Below, piece by piece: positions 62,527-64,000 of a stretch of DNA of 64,000 nucleotides. Location of the stretch: contig NZ_BJFN01000003.1 of the NCBI RefSeq assembly GCF_014189855.1, positions 1-64,000 of the forward strand. Reading direction: 5' to 3'. The notes under the pieces were generated by a model. It was not told the DNA's origin. It saw only the letters and a program-made list of their open reading frames with translations, and ran no database searches. This DNA comes from Buttiauxella sp. A111. Lineage in GTDB: Bacteria > Pseudomonadota > Gammaproteobacteria > Enterobacterales > Enterobacteriaceae. How positions within the stretch are numbered: position 1 is the first letter of the stretch; every line of letters starts with the position of its first letter. The position numbers were made by a program, and so were the translations under genes.

Positions 62527-63762
62527 TTACCCACTCTTTTTAAAATTCAAAGCATTACCTCCATTTCGCCCCACTCTCTGGTTTGCGACCAGCATACAAA
62601 TCATTACTGCAAACCCACCGCCGGAACTGAGATATAGCACCCATGCCGGGTCGTACGTGTCAGCGGCAAAGCCTGCTATTACGGGTAAAATCAAGGTGAT
62701 AACCAGTTGGAAGCGCCAGGCCTTTGCCATCGCTCTGCCGGTTATTGAAGCAGGAAAAATCTGCATGATGTTTAGCGTTGCCAACACGTAGACGATGTTA
62801 GTAAAGATATGCGCCATGACTATCAATAACATCGCCACCCATTGCTTATCAGTGATTGAGACCAGCGCGTAGCAGCAAATAAACAGAGCAAGCGAAATGA
62901 TAAGCACATTGAGTTTCCCTGTATGGCGCTGCAACTGTGCCTCAGACAACAGCAACGGGCCGATGAGCTGTCCCACACTGCGAGCCAGTAACAACATCAA
63001 TCCAGAGTCAGAAGATGTGCCGCCAAAGTTTGGTGCCAATGCAGGTAACAGGGCCATTGCGGGTGCACCAACGAATGCGATTGCCGGTAGAAATAGTAAG
63101 CTGCGACGCTGTATTTGCGTGAGTTCCCGCCAGTTGAGGTTGGGTAAAACCTCAACATGTCCCGGAGTACAAACTGGGCGATACGCCCTGTGTGCCGCGA
63201 ACAGCAGAACTATCCCGAGAATAAAACTCATCGCATCCAGTGCGAGAATTGCCGATGTTGCCATACGTCCATAAAGCAATGTGCCGATGCCGATACCAAG
63301 AATAACGTTTGCCGCGAAGATAAACGTCTCCAGGCCAGACGCAGCGGGTAATTCTGCGGATTTAAGGCCACTCTTTAACGTCTGGCTGAGCACCGGAACC
63401 ATCATACCGCCCGCAAAAGCCGCCACTGCCTGACTTGAAAGTAGCAAGATCTGGTTATCGCTAAATAACGACCATACAGGCAATCCCAGCCCCATCAACC
63501 CAATGATTTCACACAAAATCATAACTGGAATAGACGACATTTTGGTGAGCAACTTTTCTGCCAGATAACTTCCCGGAAAGCCGGGAGCTAGCGCGAGAAT
63601 ATAGGCAAGAGTGAGTACCGAAGGTTTCGCCTCAAGAGCGAGGAGTTTTCCAAAAACGATGACGTAAGTCAGCCCGTTTCCGACTGAAGAGAGGAGTAAT
63701 GCCGCCCCAAGCAGGGCAAACCAGCGGTGCTGGCGAAGCGTACGCAGAATGAGAAAAAACAT
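62527..63762 (-). CDS. MFS transporter, substrate unknown
   Basis: This 411-residue major facilitator protein has about twelve hydrophobic helices. It resembles the enterobactin exporter EntS/MFS_3 group in general layout, but the match is not specific enough to name. Its 3' end converges on the SDR gene with a 107-bp gap. I do not recognise an E. coli orthologue at this position: ybjJ, the nearby K-12 MFS gene, would be on the other strand. Confidence 0.85.
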   Translation of the reverse strand: MFFLILRTLRQHRWFALLGAALLLSSVGNGLTYVIVFGKLLALEAKPSVLTLAYILALAPGFPGSYLAEKLLTKMSSIPVMILCEIIGLMGLGLPVWSLFSDNQILLLSSQAVAAFAGGMMVPVLSQTLKSGLKSAELPAASGLETFIFAANVILGIGIGTLLYGRMATSAILALDAMSFILGIVLLFAAHRAYRPVCTPGHVEVLPNLNWRELTQIQRRSLLFLPAIAFVGAPAMALLPALAPNFGGTSSDSGLMLLLARSVGQLIGPLLLSEAQLQRHTGKLNVLIISLALFICCYALVSITDKQWVAMLLIVMAHIFTNIVYVLATLNIMQIFPASITGRAMAKAWRFQLVITLILPVIAGFAADTYDPAWVLYLSSGGGFAVMICMLVANQRVGRNGGNALNFKKSG

Positions 63763-63920
63763 GGGTTATCCCTTATCAACAAGCACAAAGTAGTCGCCGA
63801 CGATTCGTCGGTTTTAAAACTGTGTTTATCGCGAAGGGAAAAACTACATTGGTAACAGACCCACATTAAGAAACTGCTTCAAACTCTAGCTAACAATACG
63901 CAGAAAATCACCTGCCAAAT

Positions 63921-64000
63921 TTATCCCACAATTTTTGCCAGCATTCTGCTGAGATCTTCGCGGCTCAGCGGATGCCTGTCAGTCACATAATGCAGTGTCA
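63921..64000 (-). CDS. C-terminal fragment of an unidentified gene
   Basis: A minus-strand frame enters from the right edge and ends in TAA at 63921-63923, giving about 25 residues including TLHYVTDRHPLSREDLSRML. The composition resembles the last helix of TetR-type regulators. In E. coli the TetR-family gene ybjK (rcdB) lies beyond rybB on the matching strand, so this could be its end, but the fragment is too short to decide. The 158 bp between this stop and the MFS start hold no other gene. Confidence 0.4.
   Translation of the reverse strand, partial: TLHYVTDRHPLSREDLSRMLAKIVG

Noticed and set aside
62527..63762. Orthologue of the K-12 MFS gene ybjJ
   Set aside because: The strand is opposite to that expected from synteny and I could not recognise YbjJ-specific sequence.

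Overview
The window is a stretch of enterobacterial chromosome (order Enterobacterales, very probably Enterobacteriaceae). Nearly every protein is recognisable as the orthologue of a gene from the 19-21 min region of Escherichia coli K-12, in the same order but in reverse orientation: ycaD, dmsCBA, serS, rarA, lolA, ftsK, lrp, trxB, cydDC, aat, infA, clpAS, cspD, macAB, ybjX, ybjD, aqpZ, lysO, hcp-hcr, poxB, ltaE, ybjT, ybjS, amiD, ybjQ, ybjP, artPIQM, artJ, rlmC, ybjO, potFGHI, ybjN, rimK, nfsA, ybjC, grxA, ybjM, ybjL, rybB. It is not E. coli: sequences diverge throughout, ycaC and the serW tRNA are missing from their K-12 positions, and extra genes are present. ERIC repeats support the family assignment. 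The genus cannot be fixed from this window.

Layout. 1-9.3 kb: transporter ycaD, the DMSO reductase operon dmsABC with a well-formed FNR promoter, then serS, rarA and lolA. 9.4-15.2 kb: ftsK, the global regulator lrp, and divergently trxB. 15.3-20.2 kb: cydDC (glutathione/cysteine export needed for cytochrome bd), aat (N-degron tagging) and infA. 20.3-23.5 kb: clpA and clpS, which act with Aat in N-degron proteolysis, and cspD. 23.6-31.8 kb: macAB, ybjX, the OLD-family nuclease ybjD, aqpZ and lysO. 32-40 kb: hcp-hcr (NO detoxification, with NsrR and FNR motifs), poxB, ltaE and two dehydrogenase-like genes. 40-46 kb: amiD, ybjQ, ybjP and the arginine importer artPIQM plus artJ. 46-54 kb: a 46-bp tandem repeat, rlmC, ybjO, the putrescine importer potFGHI, ybjN and rimK. 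54-57 kb: a xanthosine cassette xapA-xapB-xapR inserted between rimK and nfsA. 57-61.5 kb: nfsA-ybjC, grxA under an OxyR-type site, ybjM, ybjL and the sigma-E sRNA RybB. 61.6-64 kb: an accessory SDR-like protein and an MFS transporter, then the cut-off end of another gene.

Several redox and anaerobic functions sit together (dmsABC, trxB, cydDC, hcp-hcr, nfsA, grxA), each with its own regulator site where one can be read (FNR, NsrR, OxyR, ArgR, sigma-E). Six ERIC elements and one decayed ERIC-like copy are scattered through the intergenic gaps. Four FtsK-orienting KOPS octamers were found, all on the minus strand, implying replication runs from high to low coordinates.

No wholly new multi-gene system is evident. 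The most interesting unexplained items are the 46-bp (92-bp higher-order) tandem repeat, the relocated xap cassette, the SDR-like protein lacking the usual catalytic Tyr/Lys, a probable frameshift at the start of ybjO, and ERIC elements placed inside regulatory regions.
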